From positions 4,910 through 68,909 of the forward strand of contig NZ_BMNS01000008.1 in assembly GCF_014646675.1 (NCBI RefSeq): DNA of 64,000 bases. Direction: 5' to 3'. This DNA comes from Lutibacter litoralis (lineage in GTDB: Bacteria > Bacteroidota > Bacteroidia > Flavobacteriales > Flavobacteriaceae). Below, one piece after another: positions 53,515 through 61,729 of this stretch (the stretch's first letter is position 1; each line of letters begins with the position of its first letter). A program made the translations under genes and the position numbers. The notes beneath the pieces are model-generated. The model had not been told where the DNA came from and made no database searches. It saw only the letters and a program-made list of their open reading frames with translations.

Positions 53515-53583
53515 TTAAGAATTAATAAAAGACAAATATATCTTTTATCTCTTATAGTAGTGTAATATATATTACTAAAGAAT

Positions 53584-54483
53584 TTAAATCACTAATCCTA
53601 TTCCAAATAATATTGAGAATAAAAATGTTGTAATTGCAAGTTTTTTTAATTCTGGATCTAACAACTTTGGCTTTTTATTGTTAGCTACAACCTTAAAATG
53701 CATTATAATTGGAAAAAATGTAATTAAAAATAGAAACTGATAAGGTGAATTATAATGCACTATTGTGTAAAGTATTGCAAATAAGAATGCTGTAACTAGC
53801 AGGTAATAATGATAATATTTTGCAGATTCGTTTCCCATTTTAACGACAAGGGTATTTTTACCTGATTTAATATCAGATGCTCTATCTCTCATATTATTAA
53901 GATTTAACACTCCAATACTTAAAAATCCAACAGAAAACGCAGGTAATAGTAACGTAATACTTAATTGTTTTGAATACAAATAATAGCTACCAATTACACT
54001 TACTAAGCCAAAAAACAAAAAGACAAACAAATCTCCAAAGCCACTGTAACCATAAGCTTTTTTACCAACCGTATATTTTATTGCTGCTGCAATACTAGCA
54101 ATTCCAAGACTAAAGAAAATAATTAAGTTTATAAAATCCTCTTTTCCAAAGGCAATAAAAATTAGAGCAATTGCTATTATAAAAGTAATTATACTTGAAG
54201 TAACAATAGCCGTTCGCATTTGCTTAGGGGTTATTTTTCCACTTTGCACAGCTCTCTTTGGCCCAATTCTATCTTTATTATCTGTTCCTTTAACTCCATC
54301 ACCATAATCATTGGCGAAATTTGAAATAATTTGAAAACCTATTGTGGTTAATATTGCTAAAATGCATATCTTCCAGTTAAACAATCCCTTAGAAGCCGCC
54401 ATAAAACTACCAATAATTATTCCAGAAACCGACAACGGTAAGGTTCTTAAGCGTGCAGCTTGTATATAGCTTTTTACATCCAT
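53584..54483 (-). CDS. menA: 1,4-Dihydroxy-2-naphthoate polyprenyltransferase
   Basis: This 299-residue membrane prenyltransferase has about eight or nine helices, the first Asp-rich motif NFANDYGDGVKGTDN near residues 55-69 and the second NNMRDRASDIKSGK near 195-208. It attaches the prenyl tail in menaquinone synthesis. It overlaps the upstream bPH2 gene by 10 bp and thus shares a transcript with it. The other men genes in the window are at 43843-46949. Confidence 0.92.
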   Translation of the reverse strand: MDVKSYIQAARLRTLPLSVSGIIIGSFMAASKGLFNWKICILAILTTIGFQIISNFANDYGDGVKGTDNKDRIGPKRAVQSGKITPKQMRTAIVTSSIITFIIAIALIFIAFGKEDFINLIIFFSLGIASIAAAIKYTVGKKAYGYSGFGDLFVFLFFGLVSVIGSYYLYSKQLSITLLLPAFSVGFLSIGVLNLNNMRDRASDIKSGKNTLVVKMGNESAKYYHYYLLVTAFLFAILYTIVHYNSPYQFLFLITFFPIIMHFKVVANNKKPKLLDPELKKLAITTFLFSILFGIGLVI

Positions 54484-55958
54484 TTTTTAGTAGAAGTTTC
54501 CGATTTATACAACATAAAATTATACATTTCTATTGCTTTCTTGGTTTTTACGCAAGGTAAAATAATTTTTCCAGATGCAGTTTGTATTACCATATTTACA
54601 ACGTCCTTCTTCTTTTGAAAAAAAGTTTGCTTTAACTTAATATGTTGCAGTTTAAAATGTTCTAAATATGTGGTTTTGGTTGCAATTTGACCAGCTCCAA
54701 TAACTAACATGTCTTTATTAAAAAAATAGTAACTCTTTTCATACTTTAATAAAACTAAAACAATTAAAAGTGGCGCTAATATTACATTTATAAAAAATAA
54801 TTTAGTTGATATTAATATAATAACACCATTTAAAAATGCTAAAAACAAAAAACTTCTAAAAAATAATTGTACTTTGTAGTAAGTATCTGGTTTATGCTTT
54901 TCTTTATTTGTGAAATTCGTATTTATAAAAAATACATCCTTTAAAACATTAATGTGTTCTTTATTAAAACCAACAACTTTAATTAATTTTTTGTAATTAA
55001 TTTTACCACTTATTGCTTGTCTAAAAATTACATTATAAATGCCTAATTTTTCTTTTATTGGATTTGTAAGTACTTCTATACTCTGTACTTTCTGTTTTTT
55101 TATAATATTATTTTGTTTTGTAATTAAACCTTGATCAATTTCCAAGGTATTATTCTCTAGTGAAACTTGTAAATTAAAATGACGCACAAAAGTTGTTACA
55201 AATGAAATTAATACAGAAATAATAAAACTAAAAACAAATAAAAATATCATTAAAAGCAGGTCACCTATAAGTGAATTTGCATTCTCTTCTAGTAGTGTAT
55301 CAAATTTATCATCAAGCTCTAAGGTTTCTAAAAAATCTTTAACTTGAACATATCCAGAAAAAATAAAAGCAAACAATAACATTAAACTTTTAAAGTGATT
55401 TTCTGAAATACTAACTTTTAATAAATCTGAAAAAGTAATTTTATGAAGTAATTCTTTTTTAGGTTCACTATTTTCAACAATTACAGTTTCTTGTTTTTTT
55501 GCAAATAATGCTTTTTTTAATGCAACAGCGCTTTCTCTTGAAAGTGCTTTTATAGAAATTTCTACAGTTTTTGCTCCAGCCGTTTCAATTTCAACTTGTG
55601 TTACTTTAATTAATTGTTGAATAAAATTTTGTTTGAAGTTTATGTGCTGTATTTTTTCAAATGGAACAGAAATATTTGACTTATTTAAGATTCCTTGTTT
55701 CAAAATAAAAGCATTGTCTTTTATCTTAAATTTAAAATTTAAATATATTAAAATTGCTCTAATCAAGATATAGATTAGAATGGCGAAAACAGCTAGCAGA
55801 ATTTTTGTGAGATTTAATTCAGTTTTATCTTTAGTAAGTAAAATTGGTATTAATACCCATGAAGATTTTAACGATTTATATAAAATTATAAAATAATTTA
55901 CAATAATTCCTTTTGAAGATTGTCTTGAAAATTCAGAAAAATCGAATGTATTATTCAT
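54474..55958 (-). CDS. bPH2-domain membrane protein (YdbT-like)
   Basis: This 494-residue protein contains three bacterial PH-like (bPH2) domains, each preceded by paired membrane helices. Marks include VPFEKIQHINFKQNFIQQ near residue 96, KQNNIIKKQKVQSIEVL near 285 and EHFKLQHIKLKQTFFQ near 435. Such proteins come in YdbS/YdbT pairs; the role is not known. It overlaps both the upstream YdbS-like gene and menA. Confidence 0.85.
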   Translation of the reverse strand: MNNTFDFSEFSRQSSKGIIVNYFIILYKSLKSSWVLIPILLTKDKTELNLTKILLAVFAILIYILIRAILIYLNFKFKIKDNAFILKQGILNKSNISVPFEKIQHINFKQNFIQQLIKVTQVEIETAGAKTVEISIKALSRESAVALKKALFAKKQETVIVENSEPKKELLHKITFSDLLKVSISENHFKSLMLLFAFIFSGYVQVKDFLETLELDDKFDTLLEENANSLIGDLLLMIFLFVFSFIISVLISFVTTFVRHFNLQVSLENNTLEIDQGLITKQNNIIKKQKVQSIEVLTNPIKEKLGIYNVIFRQAISGKINYKKLIKVVGFNKEHINVLKDVFFINTNFTNKEKHKPDTYYKVQLFFRSFLFLAFLNGVIILISTKLFFINVILAPLLIVLVLLKYEKSYYFFNKDMLVIGAGQIATKTTYLEHFKLQHIKLKQTFFQKKKDVVNMVIQTASGKIILPCVKTKKAIEMYNFMLYKSETSTKKWM

Positions 55959-56457
55959 TAATAAAATGGGTAATAAATTCTTTTATTTTCTTTGCTTCCT
56001 GCTTTGGCAGCCCATTTACTTTTAAATCGCCTCCACTTTCTCCGGCAGTAAATATTTTTATTGAAGCTAACTTAAATAGTCTTGAAAATGGTTTTTCTTC
56101 CAATTCTACATGTTGTATTCTAGCAAATGGAACTGTAGTAATGGATTGTAATAAAACTCCTTTTTTATAGGAAATATCTTTTTCTCTCACTGCGTACTTC
56201 TTCTTATAAAAACCAAGTACTAAAAAAATTAAAAATATGCTTAGTAAAAAAGTCACTGATACATATAAATAAGATGTGTATTCTGGAATATGTGCTTCTA
56301 AATTTTTACTAATCAAAAAATACAACCCTACAAAAAGTATAATTGCAACAATACAAAAATTAAAAAGTAAGACTATTAAATATTTTTTATCAATAGATTT
56401 AAATTCTATTTGTGAAATATCTGGCAATTGAGAAGTAATTTCTGTGTTTTCGAACAT
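55951..56457 (-). CDS. bPH2-domain membrane protein (YdbS-like)
   Basis: This 168-residue protein has two membrane helices near residues 28-75 and one bPH2 domain (KGVLLQSITTVPFARIQHVE, RLFKLASIKIFTAGESGGDL). It is the usual partner of YdbT and overlaps that gene by 8 bp, so the two are translationally coupled. Confidence 0.85.
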   Translation of the reverse strand: MFENTEITSQLPDISQIEFKSIDKKYLIVLLFNFCIVAIILFVGLYFLISKNLEAHIPEYTSYLYVSVTFLLSIFLIFLVLGFYKKKYAVREKDISYKKGVLLQSITTVPFARIQHVELEEKPFSRLFKLASIKIFTAGESGGDLKVNGLPKQEAKKIKEFITHFINE

Positions 56458-56475
56458 TTATAAAACTATTATGTA

Positions 56476-57255
56476 TTATAAATCTTTTGCATTTGCAATT
56501 AATTCTGCAATATCTAACACTTCAACATCAGTTTCCTTATTTTTAGCTTTAACACCATCGGTCATCATAGTATTACAAAAAGGGCAACCAGTAGCAATAA
56601 TATCTGGTTTTACATCAATAGCTTCTTCGGTACGTTCAACATTAATATCTTTCGTCCCTTTTTCAGGTTCTTTAAACATTTGGGCACCTCCAGCACCACA
56701 ACATAAACCATTGGTTTTACAACGTTTCATTTCAACCAATTCAACATCTAGCTTTTGAATTAATGCTCTTGGTGCTTCATACACATCATTTGCACGACCC
56801 AAATAGCAAGGGTCGTGAAATGTAATTTTTTTTCCTTTAAACTGTCCTCCTTCAATAGTAAGCCTTCCATCATCTATTAACGATTTTAGCAATTCTGTAT
56901 GGTGTACAACTTCATAATTACCGCCAAGTTGTGGATATTCATTTTTAAGTGTATTAAAACAGTGTGGACAAGCTGTTACTATTTTTTTTACTTCATATGC
57001 ATTTAACACTTCAATATTAGTCATTGCCTGCATTTGAAATAAAAATTCGTTTCCTGCTCTTTTTGCAGGATCCCCTGAACAACTCTCTTCGGTTCCTAAA
57101 ACAGCAAATTCAACATTGGCCTTATTTAAAATTTTAACAAATGCCTTTGTTATTTTTTTTGCTCTATCATCAAAACTTCCTGCACAACCAACCCAAAATA
57201 AAACTTCTGGTTGTTTACCTTGTGCAGCCATTTCTGCCATTGTAGGTACGTTCAT
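56476..57255 (-). CDS. CCG-domain iron-sulfur protein (heterodisulfide-reductase-like)
   Basis: This 259-residue protein has two cysteine-rich CCG domains: CPHCFNTLKNEYPQLGG near residue 109, CCGAGGAQM near 188 and CPFCNTMM near 229. Such subunits, as in HdrB, LutA and GlpC, bind a noncubane Fe-S cluster. It is encoded with a HAD-like protein and a membrane 4Fe-4S protein and probably forms one redox complex with the latter. Confidence 0.88.
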   Translation of the reverse strand: MNVPTMAEMAAQGKQPEVLFWVGCAGSFDDRAKKITKAFVKILNKANVEFAVLGTEESCSGDPAKRAGNEFLFQMQAMTNIEVLNAYEVKKIVTACPHCFNTLKNEYPQLGGNYEVVHHTELLKSLIDDGRLTIEGGQFKGKKITFHDPCYLGRANDVYEAPRALIQKLDVELVEMKRCKTNGLCCGAGGAQMFKEPEKGTKDINVERTEEAIDVKPDIIATGCPFCNTMMTDGVKAKNKETDVEVLDIAELIANAKDL

Positions 57256-57273
57256 ATCAATATATTTTAATTT

Positions 57274-57720
57274 TTATTCGTGTTTTCCGTCATCAAAAAC
57301 TTCTATAGTTACTTCTTTTTCAACTAAATCTGTAAAATGACCTCTATAACGTGTTGCCTTAACCAAGTGATTATCAATCCAATGATAATTTCCACCTCTA
57401 GGTTTCCCCATTAATAAACTATGATATTTAAACCCATGTTTATTTAACCACATTTCTGTTACTTCTCTGTGCTCTTCAGTTCTTGATGTAAAGAAACAAA
57501 TTATATGTCCTTCATCAAACCACCTATTTAATGTTGCCAAGGCATCAGGAAAAGGCTCACATGTTCCCATTCTTTCTGGTTCTTCATTAGGAACATCTTC
57601 TGTAACTGTACCATCAATGTCTATTAAATAATTTTTAATTCCTTCAGGCAAAATAGGACTAATATGTAATCCATCTTCAACTTTATCGTGTAATAGTTTT
57701 TCAACATCTTCTTTTTTCAT
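57274..57720 (-). CDS. HAD-superfamily phosphatase-like protein
   Basis: This 148-residue protein has HAD motif I NYLIDIDGTVT near residues 26-36 and a motif II/III-type pattern FFTSRTEEHREV near 74-85. A conserved gene order with the Fe-S proteins around it is common in Bacteroidota, where it is often annotated as phosphoheptose isomerase; the HAD motif makes a phosphatase more likely. The substrate is unknown. Confidence 0.75.
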   Translation of the reverse strand: MKKEDVEKLLHDKVEDGLHISPILPEGIKNYLIDIDGTVTEDVPNEEPERMGTCEPFPDALATLNRWFDEGHIICFFTSRTEEHREVTEMWLNKHGFKYHSLLMGKPRGGNYHWIDNHLVKATRYRGHFTDLVEKEVTIEVFDDGKHE

Positions 57721-57748
57721 TCTGTTTTTAATTTTTATAGTAGTATTA

Positions 57749-59053
57749 TTATTCGTCTTTCCAATTTAATCTATCCATTTGGTTGTACTGCCAAGGAGCG
57801 CCGTTATTCTCAATATTCATCATCATCATATTTAATTCTTGAGAAGCAGCTGATTGTTCCATTACTAAATACCTACGTAAGTCAATAATTATTGATAACG
57901 GGTCAATATTTATAGGACATTCTTCAACACAAGCATTACAGCTAGTGCATGCCCAAATTTCTTCAGGAGTTATAAAATCATTTAACAATTGCTTGCCATC
58001 ATATTTAAACTCTCCATTTTTATTAATATTTTCTCCAACCTCCTCTAATCTATCACGCGTTTTCATCATAATAGCCCTCGGCGAAAGTTCTTTACCTGTA
58101 ATATTTGCAGGACAAGCTGATGTGCATCTACCACATTCCGTACACGTATAAGCATTCATTAGTTGTACCCAATTTAAATCTGCCACATCACTTGCTCCAA
58201 ATTTTTCAGGAATTTCTTCTTCACTTCCTTCCGGTGCAGCTGCAAATGGATCCGCATTTGGATCTAGCATCATTTTAACCTCATTTGTAACAGCTTCTAA
58301 ATTATTTAATTTTCCTTTTGGGTTTAAATTAGCAAAATAAGTGTTTGGAAATGCCAATAAAATATGAAGATGTTTTGAATAGTATAAATAATTTAAAAAC
58401 ACTAAAATACCAGCAATATGTAACCACCAGGCGGTGCGCTCTATATAAAATAGTGTTCCTGCATTAAAATTTTCAAATAATGGTACTAAAAATTGACTAA
58501 TTGGATTACCGGCATCTGCTTGTTGAAAAGGCACATCTGTGGCATTCATTATTAAAAATAATGACATTAAGACCATTTCGAAATATAAAATATAAAGGGC
58601 ATCGTTTTTAGGGAATCCTTTCATTTCTTTATTCCAAAAACGAGGAATTTTCAACACCATTCTTCGTATCCAGAAAACTATAACTGAAACTAAGACTAAT
58701 AACGCCAGTATCTCAAATGAAGCAATTAAAAAACTATAAAACCCACCTAAAAACGACAATACTCTATGTGTTCCAAAAAGTCCATCTATAATTATTTCGA
58801 TTACTTCAATATTAATAATTATAAAACCAACATAAACTATAATATGCAAGGCACCTGCAATTGGACGTTTTACCATTTTAGATTGTCCTAAAGCAATCAT
58901 TGCCATATTTTTCCATCGAGCGGTTGAATTATCAGACCTATCTAATTGTTTGCCAAGTTTTATATTTCTAATTAGTTTTTTCACATTTCTCGCAAAAAAA
59001 CCAACTCCAATAATAAGAAGAATTGCAAATACTATGTTGTCAATATAATTCAT
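57749..59053 (-). CDS. Membrane 4Fe-4S ferredoxin-type redox protein
   Basis: This 434-residue protein has about five membrane helices in the first 230 residues, of the HdrE/NarI-like kind. A soluble 4Fe-4S domain follows with CTECGRCTSACPANITGKE near 298-316 and CTSCNACVEECPINIDP near 365-381. It would pass electrons between quinol/heme and the CCG protein. It is the first gene of the three-gene redox set. Confidence 0.88.
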   Translation of the reverse strand: MNYIDNIVFAILLIIGVGFFARNVKKLIRNIKLGKQLDRSDNSTARWKNMAMIALGQSKMVKRPIAGALHIIVYVGFIIINIEVIEIIIDGLFGTHRVLSFLGGFYSFLIASFEILALLVLVSVIVFWIRRMVLKIPRFWNKEMKGFPKNDALYILYFEMVLMSLFLIMNATDVPFQQADAGNPISQFLVPLFENFNAGTLFYIERTAWWLHIAGILVFLNYLYYSKHLHILLAFPNTYFANLNPKGKLNNLEAVTNEVKMMLDPNADPFAAAPEGSEEEIPEKFGASDVADLNWVQLMNAYTCTECGRCTSACPANITGKELSPRAIMMKTRDRLEEVGENINKNGEFKYDGKQLLNDFITPEEIWACTSCNACVEECPINIDPLSIIIDLRRYLVMEQSAASQELNMMMMNIENNGAPWQYNQMDRLNWKDE

Positions 59054-59379
59054 ACTTTTTTAATTTATTGATGGTAGAACATTCTTTTAGTGAAAGTGCT
59101 AATTTAAACAATAACTTGGTTTTATTCTAGCCATTAGGTTTCAATAAAAAACAACTTTTATAAATTCATCAATTCAAAAAAAAAACTTACTAATTTTTTA
59201 AGGTGCCAATTTAGAATAAATTAAAGTCTTCCCTAGGTTATTGTAAAATAATTTACAAATTCAATGGGATTGTAAATTTAAAAGAATTTCTTTAAATTTT
59301 TTAATTTTTGCAAAGAACCTTTTTTGTTTTTATAATTGCCTTGTAGATTTGCATACTTGAAAGCAGTAATAACAATTGT
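59054..59379. other. Intergenic region before the MCE gene
   Basis: No gene is seen. On the plus strand TTTG (59323-59326), 17 bases and TAGATTTG (59344-59351) make a good match to the Bacteroidota promoter, but it points into the end of the minus-strand MCE gene. Confidence 0.5.
59323..59351 (+). promoter_or_regulatory. Consensus-like promoter reading antisense to the MCE gene
   Basis: TTTG-17 bases-TAGATTTG fits the -33/-7 consensus. A transcript would start near 59357 and include a GCAGTAA/TTACTGC hairpin at the MCE gene end. Evidence is sequence match only. Confidence 0.4.
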
Positions 59380-60333
59380 TTACTGCTCTGGATCTGGATT
59401 ATAGCCTTTGTCTTTTTTCCCAAATAATGAAAAGTGTACAAAACGTTTTGGATGTAATTTCATCTCTCTTAACAATTCCTCCAATTCTTTAGAAGCGTCG
59501 GTTAAATTAGTATAAATTTCATCTTCTTTCAGCAATTTACCAAGCGTACCTTCACCATTTTCTAAACCAGCCAAAACACTATTAACATTACCAATTGTCT
59601 CTTCTAAATTTTTAATAGTCATTCCTAAATTAGCATTTACTAAAGTATCTGAAAGCTTTGCAAAATTAGCAGTCATTAACTCAGCATTATCAAGAGTTTT
59701 TGATAATTTATCATCATTCTTTTTAATCAACTCATTTACATTAGCTGATGCAAATTTAAAATTTGTTATGGTTGCATTTAATTCTAAAATACTTGCTTTT
59801 AAACTTTGTCTACTTTCAGGATCTAAAACATCTGTTAACCCAGTCATTAAAGAATCTGCACTTTTAATTACACTTTCAACTTTTGCTTGTAATGGATTTA
59901 ATTTTTCGGTTACAGAAGAGAACAAATCTGATTCTATCTCGCCTTTTAAATAATCTCCTGGAAGTGCTGTTTCACCTTCATAAGAAGGTACAATTGCTAA
60001 AGATTTTCCGCCCATTAAACTGGCGCTATAAATTTTTGCAACGCTATTTTTTGAAAATTCAAAATCGTTTTCCACACTAAATTCAACAATTAATGTTCCT
60101 CTTTTTTCTTCATCATTATGAAAGGTAATATTCACAACTTTTCCAACATCAACCCCATTTATTGTTACAACACTTGCTGTATTTAAACCTTGAACATTTT
60201 GGTATTCTGTAAAATAGGTTTTTATTGGACCATCAAATAAATTAAGTCCTTTTAAATAGTTATAACCCCAAATAAATAATGCGATTACAAGTACTGCTAC
60301 AACTCCTGTTTTTAATTCTCTGGAAATTTTCAA
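59380..60333 (-). CDS. MlaD/MCE-family lipid transport protein
   Basis: This 317-residue protein has an N-terminal membrane anchor (VVAVLVIALFIWGYNYL), an MCE domain near residues 40-120 (VTINGVDVGKVVNITFHND), and a long helical region after residue 130. It binds phospholipid as part of an Mla-type outer-membrane lipid transport system. No Mla permease or ATPase genes are next to it here. Confidence 0.88.
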   Translation of the reverse strand: MKISRELKTGVVAVLVIALFIWGYNYLKGLNLFDGPIKTYFTEYQNVQGLNTASVVTINGVDVGKVVNITFHNDEEKRGTLIVEFSVENDFEFSKNSVAKIYSASLMGGKSLAIVPSYEGETALPGDYLKGEIESDLFSSVTEKLNPLQAKVESVIKSADSLMTGLTDVLDPESRQSLKASILELNATITNFKFASANVNELIKKNDDKLSKTLDNAELMTANFAKLSDTLVNANLGMTIKNLEETIGNVNSVLAGLENGEGTLGKLLKEDEIYTNLTDASKELEELLREMKLHPKRFVHFSLFGKKDKGYNPDPEQ

Positions 60334-60392
60334 AATAATATAATTTTTAAGGCAATATTACTAATAATTTTTGTGAGTAAATGGTAAAAATA

Positions 60393-61529
60393 CTATGATT
60401 TTTTTAAAACTTCTTCTACCGAAATTTTTTTACCATTCTTAAAAGCGACTATAAATGCAGTTTTATATCCTTTAGATTTCGCAATTTTTCTAAATTCTTC
60501 AATTTCCGAATAACTAGCTGTATTCCCTAAATAATATTTATAACTATTTCCTACTTTAATTCTGTCTACATTTTTAAGACCTTTAAAATTATAAGACTTT
60601 GTTTCTAATTTTCTTGAACCAGAAGCTATCTGAACTTTAAACACAAGATCTTCATTATTCGTTGTTTCTCGCTTATTTATTACTGCTTTAGTTGTTGAAA
60701 CTTCGGTTATAGCATCACCCTTAACAGTATTTAATCTTAGTTCATTTATATATTTTTTTATACCATTATAAATAGATTCCGAAAATTTATGTTGTCCTAA
60801 TTTAGAATTCAAATAAAGTCCTTCTTTACTATTTGTAATAAAACCAGTTTCTATTAAAATACTTGGCATGTAAGTTTGATGCAATACCACAAACCCGGCC
60901 TGTTTTACACCTCTGTCTTTTCTTTTTAATTTTGTTGTAAATTCATTTTGAATAATACTTGCCAATTGTATACTTTGATCTAAATATTCTTCTTGCATTA
61001 GAGTAAGTCCAATAACCGATTCAGGAGAATTTGGATTGAAGCCCTTATAGGTTACTTTATAATTATCTTCTAATTCAATAACTGAATTTTCTGCTTTAGC
61101 AACTTCAAAATTTTGTTTATTTGCATGTGTTCCTAAAACCCAAGTTTCTGCTCCATACGCATTTGATGAATGTGCATTACAATGTATTGACACAAATAAA
61201 TCTGCATCTGCTTTATTAGCAATCTTACCACGATCTTTTAAACCTATAAATACATCTGTTTTTCTTGTATAAATTACTTTTATATTTTCTCTTTTCTCTA
61301 ACATTTTACCAACTTGAAGCACAATTTTTAAGGCAATATCCTTTTCTTTCATGGCTTTGTAACCTACTTTTCCTGGATCTTTACCACCATGGCCAGCATC
61401 AAGCACCACAATAAATTCAGTTTTTTGAGCAATAATGTTATTATTATTAAAAAGAATAACACAAAAAAATACGAAAACTCGTAAGAAAATCGTTGATATT
61501 TTAATTTTAGAAAAGAGTAGTGAGTTCAT
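60393..61529 (-). CDS. N-acetylmuramoyl-L-alanine amidase with SPOR-like tail
   Basis: This 378-residue protein has a signal/anchor near its start and an Amidase_3 domain with the zinc-binding LDAGHGGKDPG near residues 43-53, SIHCNAH near 114 and an E in ILIETGF near 212. It ends in a SPOR-like domain (VFKVQIASGSRKLE and SYKYYLG) that would bind denuded peptidoglycan at the septum. It splits daughter-cell walls. It is divergent from the lptD gene. Confidence 0.9.
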   Translation of the reverse strand: MNSLLFSKIKISTIFLRVFVFFCVILFNNNNIIAQKTEFIVVLDAGHGGKDPGKVGYKAMKEKDIALKIVLQVGKMLEKRENIKVIYTRKTDVFIGLKDRGKIANKADADLFVSIHCNAHSSNAYGAETWVLGTHANKQNFEVAKAENSVIELEDNYKVTYKGFNPNSPESVIGLTLMQEEYLDQSIQLASIIQNEFTTKLKRKDRGVKQAGFVVLHQTYMPSILIETGFITNSKEGLYLNSKLGQHKFSESIYNGIKKYINELRLNTVKGDAITEVSTTKAVINKRETTNNEDLVFKVQIASGSRKLETKSYNFKGLKNVDRIKVGNSYKYYLGNTASYSEIEEFRKIAKSKGYKTAFIVAFKNGKKISVEEVLKKS

Positions 61530-61729
61530 AAATAATTTTAATTATTTTTGGCAACTGTTATTTGGTGATACAATTATTGAGCCATACATTTACAAACATT
61601 AAAAATTGTGGTTGAATGCTTAAAAGCTAAATTAAAAAAACTTACGCTATAAGCACAATTTAAATAGTATTTTTACAAAAAATATTTATTATTAGAACGA
61701 ATATTAACAAATTATACAAAATATTTTTA

